DNA from: Magnetococcales bacterium
GTDB lineage: Bacteria; Pseudomonadota; Magnetococcia; Magnetococcales; Magnetaquicoccaceae
Length of the DNA: 49,944 nucleotides
Assembly (NCBI GenBank): GCA_011089965.1
Contig: JAANAU010000028.1
Coordinates: 1-49,944, forward strand
Reading direction: 5' to 3'
Shown: positions 1-8,186 of the stretch, in pieces
How positions within the stretch are numbered: the first letter of the stretch is position 1
Layout of the letters: each line of letters opens with the position of its first letter
Notes under the pieces: generated by a model
Told to the model about the DNA's origin: nothing
Database searches by the model: none
The model's input: the letters and a program-made list of their open reading frames with translations, nothing else
Made by a program: the position numbers and the translations under genes

Positions 1-258
1 CGTCGTCGGCGAAGTCACGGTCGTCGGTGTGGTCGGCGAAGTCACGGTCGTCGGTGTGGTCGGCGAAGTCACGGTCGTCGGCGTGGTTGGCGAGGTCACC
101 GTCGTCGGTGTCGTCGGCGAAGTCACGGTCGTTGGTGTCGTCGGCGAGGTCACCGTCGTTGGTGTCGTCGGCGAGGTCACCGTCGTTGGTGTCGTCGGCG
201 AGGTCACGGTCGTTGGTGTCGTCGGCGAGGTCACGGTCGTTGGTGTCGTCGGCGAAGT
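1..258 (-). repeat. 27-bp in-frame tandem repeat (TSPTTPTTV units)
   Basis: About 9.5 head-to-tail copies of a 27-base unit, continuing beyond base 1. Unit 1 covers 232-258 and unit 9 covers 16-42. Each unit encodes TSPTTPTTV on the minus strand. The copies differ only by synonymous changes (for example ACA/ACC and TCG with ACT or ACC), so the peptide is kept while the DNA drifts. Thr/Pro repeats usually form extended, often glycosylated stalks, so this is likely the stalk of the surface protein. Confidence 0.93.
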
Positions 259-780
259 TACAACAGGTCGTTGGGGATCACCATCTCCCTTGGGGATCCC
301 CACGGTCGACCCAGGCTCGGCAAGACTCTCCTCCACAACCGCATCCGGCTCTGCCGGTGCCATGGTTGCTTCCGGCTCCTCTTCAACGTGTGCGCCTCGA
401 TTGGATTGCGGATCGGCTCCCGGATTTGGTCGCACATGAAATTCCCCTGCTCTGGTCACGTGACCAGCATCAGAATCCTCTGCCGGCTGATCCGGTTTCT
501 TCTCCGGATCCTCTTGGTGCCTCTCCTCAGACTGACCGTCGGAATCCAAAGAGCCAGAGGTGACAATCGCGTGCTCCACCTCCCGGCGACTGCCCATCTG
601 TACGCTGCCCATCACCACCAACTGATCGGTGATCTGATTGGATTCGGCATTACGATTCTCTTCGGCATACAGATCAACCGATTTGACATTCTGCAATACC
701 GTCATACTGTCCAGATTCTGGCGCGCATCCTCCTGGCCGCCAGCATCTACCAAGTTTTCACTTTCAGAAGTTCCGGACAT
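1..780 (-). CDS. N-terminal part of a large Thr/Pro-repeat secreted protein (runs off the left edge)
   Basis: The minus strand is open without a stop from the ATG at 778-780 to base 1, so at least 260 residues are seen and the C-terminus is missing. AGGTGAG at 784-790 is a well-placed ribosome site. Residues 1-174 are acidic and polar (many E, D, Q, S), with no signal peptide or membrane segment. From residue 175 the protein becomes a perfect nine-residue repeat, TSPTTPTTV, still running at the edge. Absence of a Sec signal, the Thr/Pro stalk and the divergent type I secretion genes next door (959-6317) suggest a giant RTX-like adhesin or surface protein exported by a C-terminal signal. That role is inferred, since no calcium-binding or adhesion domain is in view. 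Both base composition and frame support coding on this strand. Open frames on the plus strand here are reflections of the repeat. Confidence 0.8.
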   Translation of the reverse strand, partial: MSGTSESENLVDAGGQEDARQNLDSMTVLQNVKSVDLYAEENRNAESNQITDQLVVMGSVQMGSRREVEHAIVTSGSLDSDGQSEERHQEDPEKKPDQPAEDSDAGHVTRAGEFHVRPNPGADPQSNRGAHVEEEPEATMAPAEPDAVVEESLAEPGSTVGIPKGDGDPQRPVVTSPTTPTTVTSPTTPTTVTSPTTPTTVTSPTTPTTVTSPTTPTTVTSPTTPTTVTSPTTPTTVTSPTTPTTVTSPTTPTTVTSPTT

Positions 781-958
781 GGTCTCACCTGTCAGATCTT
801 GCAAGCATGGAAATGGAGTCGATCCTCCGATATAAACATACATTCATTTTTCTTGATTTTTCCAGGAAAAAATGGTAACCTTAGCCGAAGTGATACAAAA
901 TTGACCGCTTTGCGTTTTTTGCAACTCATCGCCCATCACGCAACGGACCTGTCATGGA
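781..958. promoter_or_regulatory. Divergent control region between the repeat protein and its secretion operon
   Basis: 178 bases lie between the two divergent start codons. The centre is A/T-rich (830-905) and contains a short perfect inverted repeat, TTTTTCC-A-GGAAAAA, at 857-871. Promoters for both directions must lie here, but I could not pick a convincing -35/-10 pair. The only clear signal is the ribosome site of the minus-strand gene at 784-790. Confidence 0.5.
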
Positions 959-2824
959 TTGTCTTCTAAATATATGATAAAATACAACTTATTCTCCGGC
1001 ACAGGCTGGCCGAAAATCTTGCAGCCTGCCCAACTCATCAGCTCCAGCATGGTTGATCTCATTTTGACCTCAACCGTACTCAATATCCTGGCACTGGCGC
1101 TGCCACTGACCATGCTGCAAATCTATGATCGCATTTTATTGTTTCAGGCAGAAACAACATTAGAAATATTGACTGCCGGAGTCATGGTGGCCATTTTATT
1201 TGAAGCCATACTGAAAATGGTCCGCTCCTACATCGGGAGCTGGCTGGGTGCCCGATTTGAACATCTGGCCGGCTGCACGGCCATCTATCGGCTGCTCTCC
1301 TCCACACTGGCCAACACCGAACGCCAGGGGGCCGGCATGCACCTGGAACGGATCAACGGCATCCACAGCCTGAAGGATTTCTATGCCGGTCAGGCGGTTC
1401 TGACCGTGCTGGACCTGCCTTTTGCCATCTTGTTTCTGGTTCTCATTTACCATCTGGCGGGCTGGATTGTCATCATCCCCATCCTGATCTTCACCCTGTT
1501 CATCGGGGTTTCGTTTCTGATCAGCCGCTGGCTCTATGAGGCGGTGCAGAAACGAACCCTGTGGGAAGATCGACGCATCGACTTTCTCATCGAAGTGCTC
1601 AACGGCGTGCATTCGGTCAAGGCCATGGCCATGGAAGCCATGATGCTGCGACGCTACGAACGTCTGCAAGAGAGCTGCTCTTCGGCATCTCAACAGGTTG
1701 GATTGTTGGGGGTCACCTCCGGCAACCTGGGAATGCTCTTTTCCCAACTCAACATGGTGGCCATGGTCGGTTTGGGTTGTCTGCTGGTGATCGATCACCA
1801 GTTGACCATTGGCGGATTGGCGGCATGCAGCATGCTTTCTGGTCAGGCCATTCAACCCTTGCAGCGCGCTTTTGGCATCTGGGCACGTTTTCAATCGATC
1901 CGGGTGACCCGCGACCGGCTGGCCATCCTGTTCGACCTGCCGCCTGAGGTGGAAACCGACATTCCGGAATTGACCTCTCTGGAAGGCGCTCTGGAGTTGC
2001 GCGATGTCACCTACCGCTTTGGCCCGGACAAGCCCCCTTTGCTGCACAACATTCAGCTCAACGTGGCCCCCGGAGAGACCATTGCCATCTCTGGCGGCAA
2101 CGGCAGCGGCAAAACCACCCTGTTGTGGTTGATGCAGGGAGCATTGCGTCCCTCTTCCGGCACGGTCATGCTGGACGGACAGGATCTGTCCGCGTTCAAC
2201 CCCAGCAGCGTGCGGTCGCAGATCGCCTACCTGCCCCAGGCCGGGATTCTCTTCAAGGGCACCATCATGGACAATCTGACCATGTTCCGTCCCTGGCGCG
2301 CATCCGATGCCGAAGCCCTCTCCGCACGGCTCGGTCTGACCGATTTCATCACCAAAATGCCCAACGGCTTTGAAACCCTGGTCGATGACGGTGCTGCCGA
2401 AATCCTGCCCCAGGGGATCAAACAACGCATTGCCATTGCCCGCGCCCTGCTCGACCAACCCAAACTGGTACTCTTCGACGAGGCCAACACCTCCATCGAC
2501 AGCCGTGGGGACGAAGAGCTGAAACAGGAGTTGATGCGCTTTCATGGCCAGGTCACCCTGATCCTGGTCAGCCATCGCCCCTCCCTGGTCGCCCTGGCAG
2601 ACCGGGTGTATCAACTCCAGAACGGCACTCTGATCCAACAGGAGAAAAAAAAACAACCTGCGCCCACACCCGCACCCACACCACACACGCCTGAAACCGC
2701 TCCACCAGCCCCACCCATTCCGGCACCACCACCCCAAAAGACCCAAACACCCAAACCCATTGCCCTCAAACTGGTCCAACCGCCACCAGCCACCCTCACC
2801 CACCGGACAAAAAAAACATGCTGA
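959..2824 (+). CDS. Type I secretion ABC transporter (permease-ATPase), first of a tandem pair
   Basis: Inner-membrane ABC exporter of the type I secretion class (621 residues). Six hydrophobic helices fill about residues 30-310, followed by a nucleotide-binding domain with Walker A GGNGSGKTT near residue 380, Walker B LVLFDEA and the H-loop SHRPS. The ABC signature is degenerate: LPQGI where LSGGQ is usual. A proline-rich tail of about 55 residues follows the ATPase domain, which is unusual. There is no N-terminal C39 peptidase-like domain, unlike the next gene. The TTG at 959 or the in-frame ATG at 974 may start it; neither has a good ribosome site, and ATG 974 costs only five residues. It overlaps the next gene by seven bases, so the two are probably translated together and may form a heterodimer like RtxB/RtxE. 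The likely cargo is the divergent repeat protein. Confidence 0.88.
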   Translation: MSSKYMIKYNLFSGTGWPKILQPAQLISSSMVDLILTSTVLNILALALPLTMLQIYDRILLFQAETTLEILTAGVMVAILFEAILKMVRSYIGSWLGARFEHLAGCTAIYRLLSSTLANTERQGAGMHLERINGIHSLKDFYAGQAVLTVLDLPFAILFLVLIYHLAGWIVIIPILIFTLFIGVSFLISRWLYEAVQKRTLWEDRRIDFLIEVLNGVHSVKAMAMEAMMLRRYERLQESCSSASQQVGLLGVTSGNLGMLFSQLNMVAMVGLGCLLVIDHQLTIGGLAACSMLSGQAIQPLQRAFGIWARFQSIRVTRDRLAILFDLPPEVETDIPELTSLEGALELRDVTYRFGPDKPPLLHNIQLNVAPGETIAISGGNGSGKTTLLWLMQGALRPSSGTVMLDGQDLSAFNPSSVRSQIAYLPQAGILFKGTIMDNLTMFRPWRASDAEALSARLGLTDFITKMPNGFETLVDDGAAEILPQGIKQRIAIARALLDQPKLVLFDEANTSIDSRGDEELKQELMRFHGQVTLILVSHRPSLVALADRVYQLQNGTLIQQEKKKQPAPTPAPTPHTPETAPPAPPIPAPPPQKTQTPKPIALKLVQPPPATLTHRTKKTC

Positions 2825-4962
2825 AACGTCCGCAAGAGTCGTTGTTGGACCATCCCAAGGCCACCGGGATTCTGGAGGAGTTTGCCCGTTTGTCGGATTT
2901 CGGGGCCTGCCTGGTGCCGTTGCTGCATGCGGTGGGATATCGGGGCGATCTGCGCCATGTGGCCGAAGCCTTGCCCCACTTTGCCGAATCTTTGGATTTG
3001 ACCGGCCTGCGCAATGTCATGGCCAACCTCACCTTTCAGAGCCATGAACTGCGGCTGGGACTGGGCGAGATCGATCCCCGACTGCTGCCGTGTCTGTTCG
3101 TGCCCGACCAGCGTGGGGCCATGGTGGTCTATGAACACATGGACGACATGTTGCTGATCTTTGACGGTGCCACGGGTCAGATCGGACGGATCCCCAGAAT
3201 AGATCTGGTGGGATCCGCCTTTTTTTTCAAAACCTTTGACCATGAACTGATGGCACTGGAACAGAACCGGTTGGGTTGGCTGCGCATGGTCTCCAATCGT
3301 TTCCGGCGATATTTTTATTTCATTGTGGCTCTGACCTGCGCCATCACCATTCTGCAAATCGCCCCGCCACTCTACTCCATGGCCGTCTATGACCGGGTGA
3401 TCGGCTCCCACTCCATGGAGACATTGGTTCATCTGGTGATCGGGGTATTGCTCGCCCTGGGGTTTGACTGGCTGTTGCGCGCCATGCGCGCCCGCATCCT
3501 GATGCATGTGGGTGCCCATCTGGACAGCATTGTCAGCAATGCCATTTTTCTGCGCATTCTCTCTTTGGTCCCTTCCTATACCGAACGGGCACCCATCGGT
3601 TCCCAGGTGGCCCGCATCAAGGATTTCGACACGGTACGCGAGTTTTTCACCGGGCCGTTGGCGCTGGTGTTCCTGGAGATGCCATTTACCATCATCTTTG
3701 TCGTGGTCATGGCCATGCTGGCCGGCTCTTTGGCCTTCATCCCCGGCATCACGGCCGTATTGTTTGTCGTATTGTGGTTTGCCATGAGTCCGCTGGTGGA
3801 AAACGAAGGGGCGAGAGCCAGACGTCTACGGGCCAAACAACAGGAGTTCACGGTCGAACTGCTCAACAAGATTCGCGCCATCAAATATCTGGGGGCAGAA
3901 GAGATGTGGTTTGACCGCTACCGGGAGCTGTCGGCAGAGTCGGCCATGCAGAACTTCCGTTCGGCGCTGATCACGGCTGGGGTCAACACCGTGGCCCAGT
4001 TGCTGGTGATCGGATCAGGTCTGATCACGGTCAGTATCGGAGTATTGCGGGTCTTGGCTGCCGAGATGACGGTGGGTGGACTGGTGGCCTCGATGATTCT
4101 GGTCTGGCGCATCCTGGCACCTTTGCAAAGCATCTTTTTTGCCATGACCCGCATGGAACAGTTGCGCTCCAGCGTCAAGCAGATCGACGGTTTGATGAAC
4201 GTCAAACCCGAATTCGAGGCCTATGCGCCCATCGAACCGATCAAACGTTTTGCCGGGGCCATCAGTTTTGTGCGGGTCAGTCTGCGCTATACCAACGAAG
4301 CGGAACCCGCATTGATGGGGGTCAGTTTCGAGGTCAAACCCGGCGAGGTGGTGGTGATCGTGGGCAGCAACGGTTCGGGCAAATCCACGGTGATCAAACT
4401 GCTGGCCGGCCTCTATCTGCCGCAAGCCGGCAGCATTCGCATCGACGGTCAGGACATTCGCCAGATGAATCCGATTGAGTTGCGCCATGCCGTGGCCTAT
4501 GTCCCCCAGAAATGCGATCTCTACCATGGCACCATTGCCCAGAATCTGCGCCTGGCCCATGCCACGGCCACCATGGAAGAGCTGGAAACGGCCTGCCAGA
4601 TGGCAGGGGTACTGGAGGAGGTGCGTGCCTTGCCACGGGGTTTTGACACCCGCATCGGGGACGGAGATGCGGGACAACTGGCCTCCAGCATGGTCCAGAA
4701 GCTTTCATTGGCCCGGGCCTATCTCAAGCCTTCCCAGATTCTGCTGTTCGACGAACCGGCCAGCGCCCTGGACTGGGAAGGGGATCAGGCGTTTCAAAAG
4801 GTGGTCAATCAGTTGCGCGGCCAGGCCACACTGTTCATCGTCACCCACCGCCCCAGTCATATGCGCCTGGCCGATCAGCTTTTCTTCTTTGATCAAGGCT
4901 ATCTGAAGCTGGCCGGACCGCCCAACGACGTGTTGCCCAAGATCCCCCAGAACCTGATTTAG
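2818..4962 (+). CDS. Type I secretion ABC transporter with C39-like N-terminal domain, second of pair
   Basis: 714 residues. Residues 1-150 resemble the inactive C39 peptidase-like domain of LapB/HlyB-type exporters; I see no catalytic Cys in the expected context. Membrane helices run from about 165 to 450, and the ATPase domain has Walker A GSNGSGKST near 516, Walker B ILLFDEP near 640 and H-loop THRPS. The signature is LASSM instead of LSGGQ, so it is also degenerate. The ATG at 2818 lies inside the 3' end of the preceding ABC gene. The downstream gene is the membrane fusion protein eight bases away, giving a three-gene secretion operon. No outer-membrane TolC-type partner is in the window. 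Confidence 0.9.
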   Translation: MLKRPQESLLDHPKATGILEEFARLSDFGACLVPLLHAVGYRGDLRHVAEALPHFAESLDLTGLRNVMANLTFQSHELRLGLGEIDPRLLPCLFVPDQRGAMVVYEHMDDMLLIFDGATGQIGRIPRIDLVGSAFFFKTFDHELMALEQNRLGWLRMVSNRFRRYFYFIVALTCAITILQIAPPLYSMAVYDRVIGSHSMETLVHLVIGVLLALGFDWLLRAMRARILMHVGAHLDSIVSNAIFLRILSLVPSYTERAPIGSQVARIKDFDTVREFFTGPLALVFLEMPFTIIFVVVMAMLAGSLAFIPGITAVLFVVLWFAMSPLVENEGARARRLRAKQQEFTVELLNKIRAIKYLGAEEMWFDRYRELSAESAMQNFRSALITAGVNTVAQLLVIGSGLITVSIGVLRVLAAEMTVGGLVASMILVWRILAPLQSIFFAMTRMEQLRSSVKQIDGLMNVKPEFEAYAPIEPIKRFAGAISFVRVSLRYTNEAEPALMGVSFEVKPGEVVVIVGSNGSGKSTVIKLLAGLYLPQAGSIRIDGQDIRQMNPIELRHAVAYVPQKCDLYHGTIAQNLRLAHATATMEELETACQMAGVLEEVRALPRGFDTRIGDGDAGQLASSMVQKLSLARAYLKPSQILLFDEPASALDWEGDQAFQKVVNQLRGQATLFIVTHRPSHMRLADQLFFFDQGYLKLAGPPNDVLPKIPQNLI

Positions 4963-4970
4963 GATCCACC

Positions 4971-6317
4971 ATGACCGAGACCACCCCAGCCGTTCAAACC
5001 ATTCAACTGGGCAATCGTCAACAACGGTTTCTGGCCCAATCCATGATTCTGGAAGAGGGGGGATTGCCGGTGCTGATTCGGGCCACGGGCATGGCCGTCT
5101 CTCTGGCGGTCGTCACGTTTCTGGTGTGGGCTTCGTTTTCCGTGCTGGAGGAGGTGGCACCTGCCACCGGGGAGGTGGTGACCCAACATGCGATCCAGAA
5201 TATCCAACATCTGGAAGGAGGGATTGTCCGACAGATTCTGGTCAAGGAGGGACAGATCGTGGCGGCCAACGAACCCTTGATCCGGCTCGATGCTGCCCCG
5301 ATCCTGCCGGAACTCAAACAGTTGCAGGCCAGACGTCACTCCCTGGCCCTGTTGATCGAGCGTCAGCGCGCTTTTCTGGAAGAGCGGGCACCCAACTTTG
5401 ACTCCCCAGTCCCGGAATATCGCATGCTGGCCCAGGACCAATCCACCCTGTTAGATACGCAACGCGCCCATCAGCACAGCAGCGAAGAGGTGATCCGGCG
5501 GCAGATTGCCCAAAAGCAGGTGCAGATCAAAGAGATGAACACCCAGCTGACCCCGTTGTCACATCGTCTGGGCCTGCTCAACGAGGAGTTGACCATTCAG
5601 GAGCAGGGGTTGGCCAAGGGATTGGTGTCCCAACTGGCGGTTCTGGCCACCAAGCGGGAAAAGAGCCGGGCGGTCGAAGAGATCACCCGCTTGCGCGGGA
5701 GCATTGCCCAGACGCGCGCAGAGGTCGAAGAGCTTCAGGAACGTCTGAAAGAGGGGGAGGAACAACGACGCCACGAAGCCCGCAAGGAGCTGAACAACGC
5801 CCTGGCCGAACAGCTCCAGATCGACGAACAGATCGTCCGTTTGGACAACCGCATCCAGCGTTTGGAGATCACGACCCCGGTGCGGGGCATCATTCAGGAG
5901 TTGGGGGTCAATACCGTACAAGGGGTGATTCCTCCGGGTGGAGTGGTAGCCAGGATCGTGCCTGTCGGGGAGACGCTCGATGCCGAAATCCGCATCACCA
6001 CCCGGGATATCGGTCATATCAAGGTTGGCCAACCGGTGACCATCAAGGTACTCACTTATGATTATGCCCGTTACGGCACAATCCAGGGAGAGTTGCGTTC
6101 GATCTCACCGGATGCCTTTTTGGATGAAAAACAGCAACCTTATTTCAAGGGGCTGGTGCGTCTGGCCACCCATTATCTGGGGACACGCCCCGGAATGAAT
6201 GAAATCCTCCCGGGCATGACCGTACAGGCCGACATCCACACCGGCAGCAAAACCCTCATGACCTACCTCCTCAAGCCGATTTATGCCTCCATCAACGAAT
6301 CTTTCCGGGAACGCTGA
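4971..6317 (+). CDS. HlyD-family type I secretion membrane fusion protein
   Basis: 448-residue periplasmic adaptor that would bridge the two ABC subunits to an outer-membrane channel. One membrane helix lies at about residues 35-60. It is followed by a split lipoyl/barrel-sandwich segment (HLEGGIVRQILVKEGQ near 80), a long Q/E/L/R-rich coiled-coil hairpin (about 105-280), and a C-terminal beta-barrel with the family pattern PVRGIIQELGVNT. Length and domain order are normal for HlyD/PrtE/LapC. It closes the operon of three secretion genes; the downstream gene starts 123 bases later. Confidence 0.93.
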   Translation: MTETTPAVQTIQLGNRQQRFLAQSMILEEGGLPVLIRATGMAVSLAVVTFLVWASFSVLEEVAPATGEVVTQHAIQNIQHLEGGIVRQILVKEGQIVAANEPLIRLDAAPILPELKQLQARRHSLALLIERQRAFLEERAPNFDSPVPEYRMLAQDQSTLLDTQRAHQHSSEEVIRRQIAQKQVQIKEMNTQLTPLSHRLGLLNEELTIQEQGLAKGLVSQLAVLATKREKSRAVEEITRLRGSIAQTRAEVEELQERLKEGEEQRRHEARKELNNALAEQLQIDEQIVRLDNRIQRLEITTPVRGIIQELGVNTVQGVIPPGGVVARIVPVGETLDAEIRITTRDIGHIKVGQPVTIKVLTYDYARYGTIQGELRSISPDAFLDEKQQPYFKGLVRLATHYLGTRPGMNEILPGMTVQADIHTGSKTLMTYLLKPIYASINESFRER

Positions 6318-6440
6318 GACGTAACAATCCGGGTTTAATTTTGTCCGCGAATGTGACACACTACAAGCTTGTCCTGATCGTCCCAGATCTTCAGGCCGCC
6401 CTTTGGGAGCAGCAACCATCCTGCATAAGGATTCGTGCCT

Positions 6441-8174
6441 ATGTATATCAAGCACAAGCTGGCTCTTGGCTTTGGCATTATGGTGGGGTTGATTCTTTTG
6501 TTCGCCACGCTGGAGTGGCAAAACCTTCAGACCCTGACGCGCCACGAGATCCGCACCCACCGGCTGTTGCAAATGCAACAGGCGTTGCTTGAAGCCAGAC
6601 GTCATGAAAAAAACTATATCTTGCGTCAAGATACCAATTGGACCGACCAGAACCGCTACTGGACCGGAGAGCTGATCCGGCTGACCCAGGAGGTGCGTGC
6701 CATGGGACCGTTCCACCTGGATGGAATCTGGCAGCAGGTTATCGACCTGACTTTGCGCTATCAACAGATCATCGCCAACGTGGTCGAAGGACCAAAAGGC
6801 AGCCCGGAGCTGATCATGGCCCGGGTGGAAAGCGAACTGGTGCCCGTTGCCAGACAGTTGCAATCCATGCTGAAAAATCAAATGGCCTCCATCAGCCTGG
6901 ATCGCGACAAGCATTTCTCATACACAGAGAACATGCACCTCTTCTTCATCATCTTTTCCATGGTGGTATCGGTCCTATTGATCGTGGTCATCCTACGTCC
7001 CTTGAACCGTTCGCTGGCAGCAGGCATTGACTTTGCCGAAAGCATCTCCACGGGCGAACTTTCGGCCCGGATGCCGGACGTGCCACAGGACGAGATCGGC
7101 AACCTGCTGTTGGCCATGCAGAAGATGGGGCAGGATCTGCAAATGTTGGAAAACCACAACCTGCGCGCCCAATCGGCCCGGCTGGCCTTGAGCGCCTTGC
7201 TGGAATCTTCGCTGGAGCCGCTCACCTTGCAGCGGCAACTGGAAGTGGCCTTGCAGATCATTCTGACTGTGCCGTATTTGCGCCTGGAGCAGCGGGGCGC
7301 CATTTTTCTGGTGGATGAACGGCGCGGCACTCTGCACATGGCGGTCTCGCTCGGTTTGGATGATACGGTTGCGCACAACTGTCAGACGGTTCCCATTGGC
7401 AAATGTCTGTGTGGGCGGGCTGTGGCCGAAGGCAAACTGATTTATTGTCACAGCAGCGATGCACGTCATGAGATCCGGCATGAAGGCATGCGTCCCCATG
7501 GGCACTACTGCATTCCCATTCTGTCACGAGGCAAGGTGCTGGGGTTGATCTCCCTCTATCTGGGTGACAACCATCCACAAATCCTGGAAGAAGAGACCCT
7601 GCTGACCAGCATGGCCTGCACGCTGGCCGGCATTCTGGAACGCAAGCGCATGGAAGAGAGGTTGCAGCATCTGGCCCATCACGATCTGCTGACTGCGCTG
7701 CCCAATCGGGTGCTGTTTGCCGAACATCTGGCCCAGGCTTTGACCATCGCCATTCGGGGCAAGGATCTGTTGGCGGTCATGCTGGTGGATCTGGACCGCT
7801 TCAAGCATGTCAACGACACGCTGGGTCATGCTGCCGGAGACCGGGTACTGGTCACGGCCACGCAGAGAATTCGTGACTGTCTGCGCGCCTCGGATCTGGT
7901 GGCACGCATGGGCGGGGATGAGTTTGCCATCATTCTTTCGGACTTGCCCCAGCCGGAGGTGGCAGGTCCGGTGGCCGACAAGATCGTGCAGGCAGTATCG
8001 CACCCCATTGATCTGGGAGGAGGCGTCACGGCAGAGATCGGCGCATCCATTGGCATTGCCATCTTTCCCAAGCATGGTCAGGATGCCGACTCCCTGCTGG
8101 CCAGTGCGGATCAGGCCATGTATCGTGTCAAAGAGCGCGGACGCAATGGCTACTGTTTCTGTCCGGACTCTTGA
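6441..8174 (+). CDS. Membrane-bound GAF-GGDEF diguanylate cyclase
   Basis: Makes cyclic di-GMP. Domain order from the sequence: membrane helix at 10-25; periplasmic helical sensor to about 160; second helix near 165-185; HAMP-like linker; GAF domain (about 255-400, with CLCGRAVAEG); GGDEF domain with GGDEF at about residue 491. The inhibitory I-site RASD lies exactly five residues before it, so an active, product-inhibited cyclase is expected. I chose ATG 6441 because AAGGA at 6427-6431 is nine bases upstream; a GTG at 6435 is also in frame but too close. It follows the secretion operon and precedes manC by 12 bases. Control of surface adhesin display by c-di-GMP is a plausible, unproven reason for the placement. 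Confidence 0.93.
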   Translation: MYIKHKLALGFGIMVGLILLFATLEWQNLQTLTRHEIRTHRLLQMQQALLEARRHEKNYILRQDTNWTDQNRYWTGELIRLTQEVRAMGPFHLDGIWQQVIDLTLRYQQIIANVVEGPKGSPELIMARVESELVPVARQLQSMLKNQMASISLDRDKHFSYTENMHLFFIIFSMVVSVLLIVVILRPLNRSLAAGIDFAESISTGELSARMPDVPQDEIGNLLLAMQKMGQDLQMLENHNLRAQSARLALSALLESSLEPLTLQRQLEVALQIILTVPYLRLEQRGAIFLVDERRGTLHMAVSLGLDDTVAHNCQTVPIGKCLCGRAVAEGKLIYCHSSDARHEIRHEGMRPHGHYCIPILSRGKVLGLISLYLGDNHPQILEEETLLTSMACTLAGILERKRMEERLQHLAHHDLLTALPNRVLFAEHLAQALTIAIRGKDLLAVMLVDLDRFKHVNDTLGHAAGDRVLVTATQRIRDCLRASDLVARMGGDEFAIILSDLPQPEVAGPVADKIVQAVSHPIDLGGGVTAEIGASIGIAIFPKHGQDADSLLASADQAMYRVKERGRNGYCFCPDS

Positions 8175-8186
8175 AAAGGTGTTGAC

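Noticed and set aside
1-258. CRISPR-like array
   Set aside because: The 27-base units are contiguous without spacers and are in frame inside a gene.
1-563. Repeat-rich open frames on the plus strand encoding basic or Gly/Val repeats
   Set aside because: They arise because the 27-bp unit is open in several frames. The minus-strand frame has a start codon, ribosome site and a non-repetitive N-terminal part.
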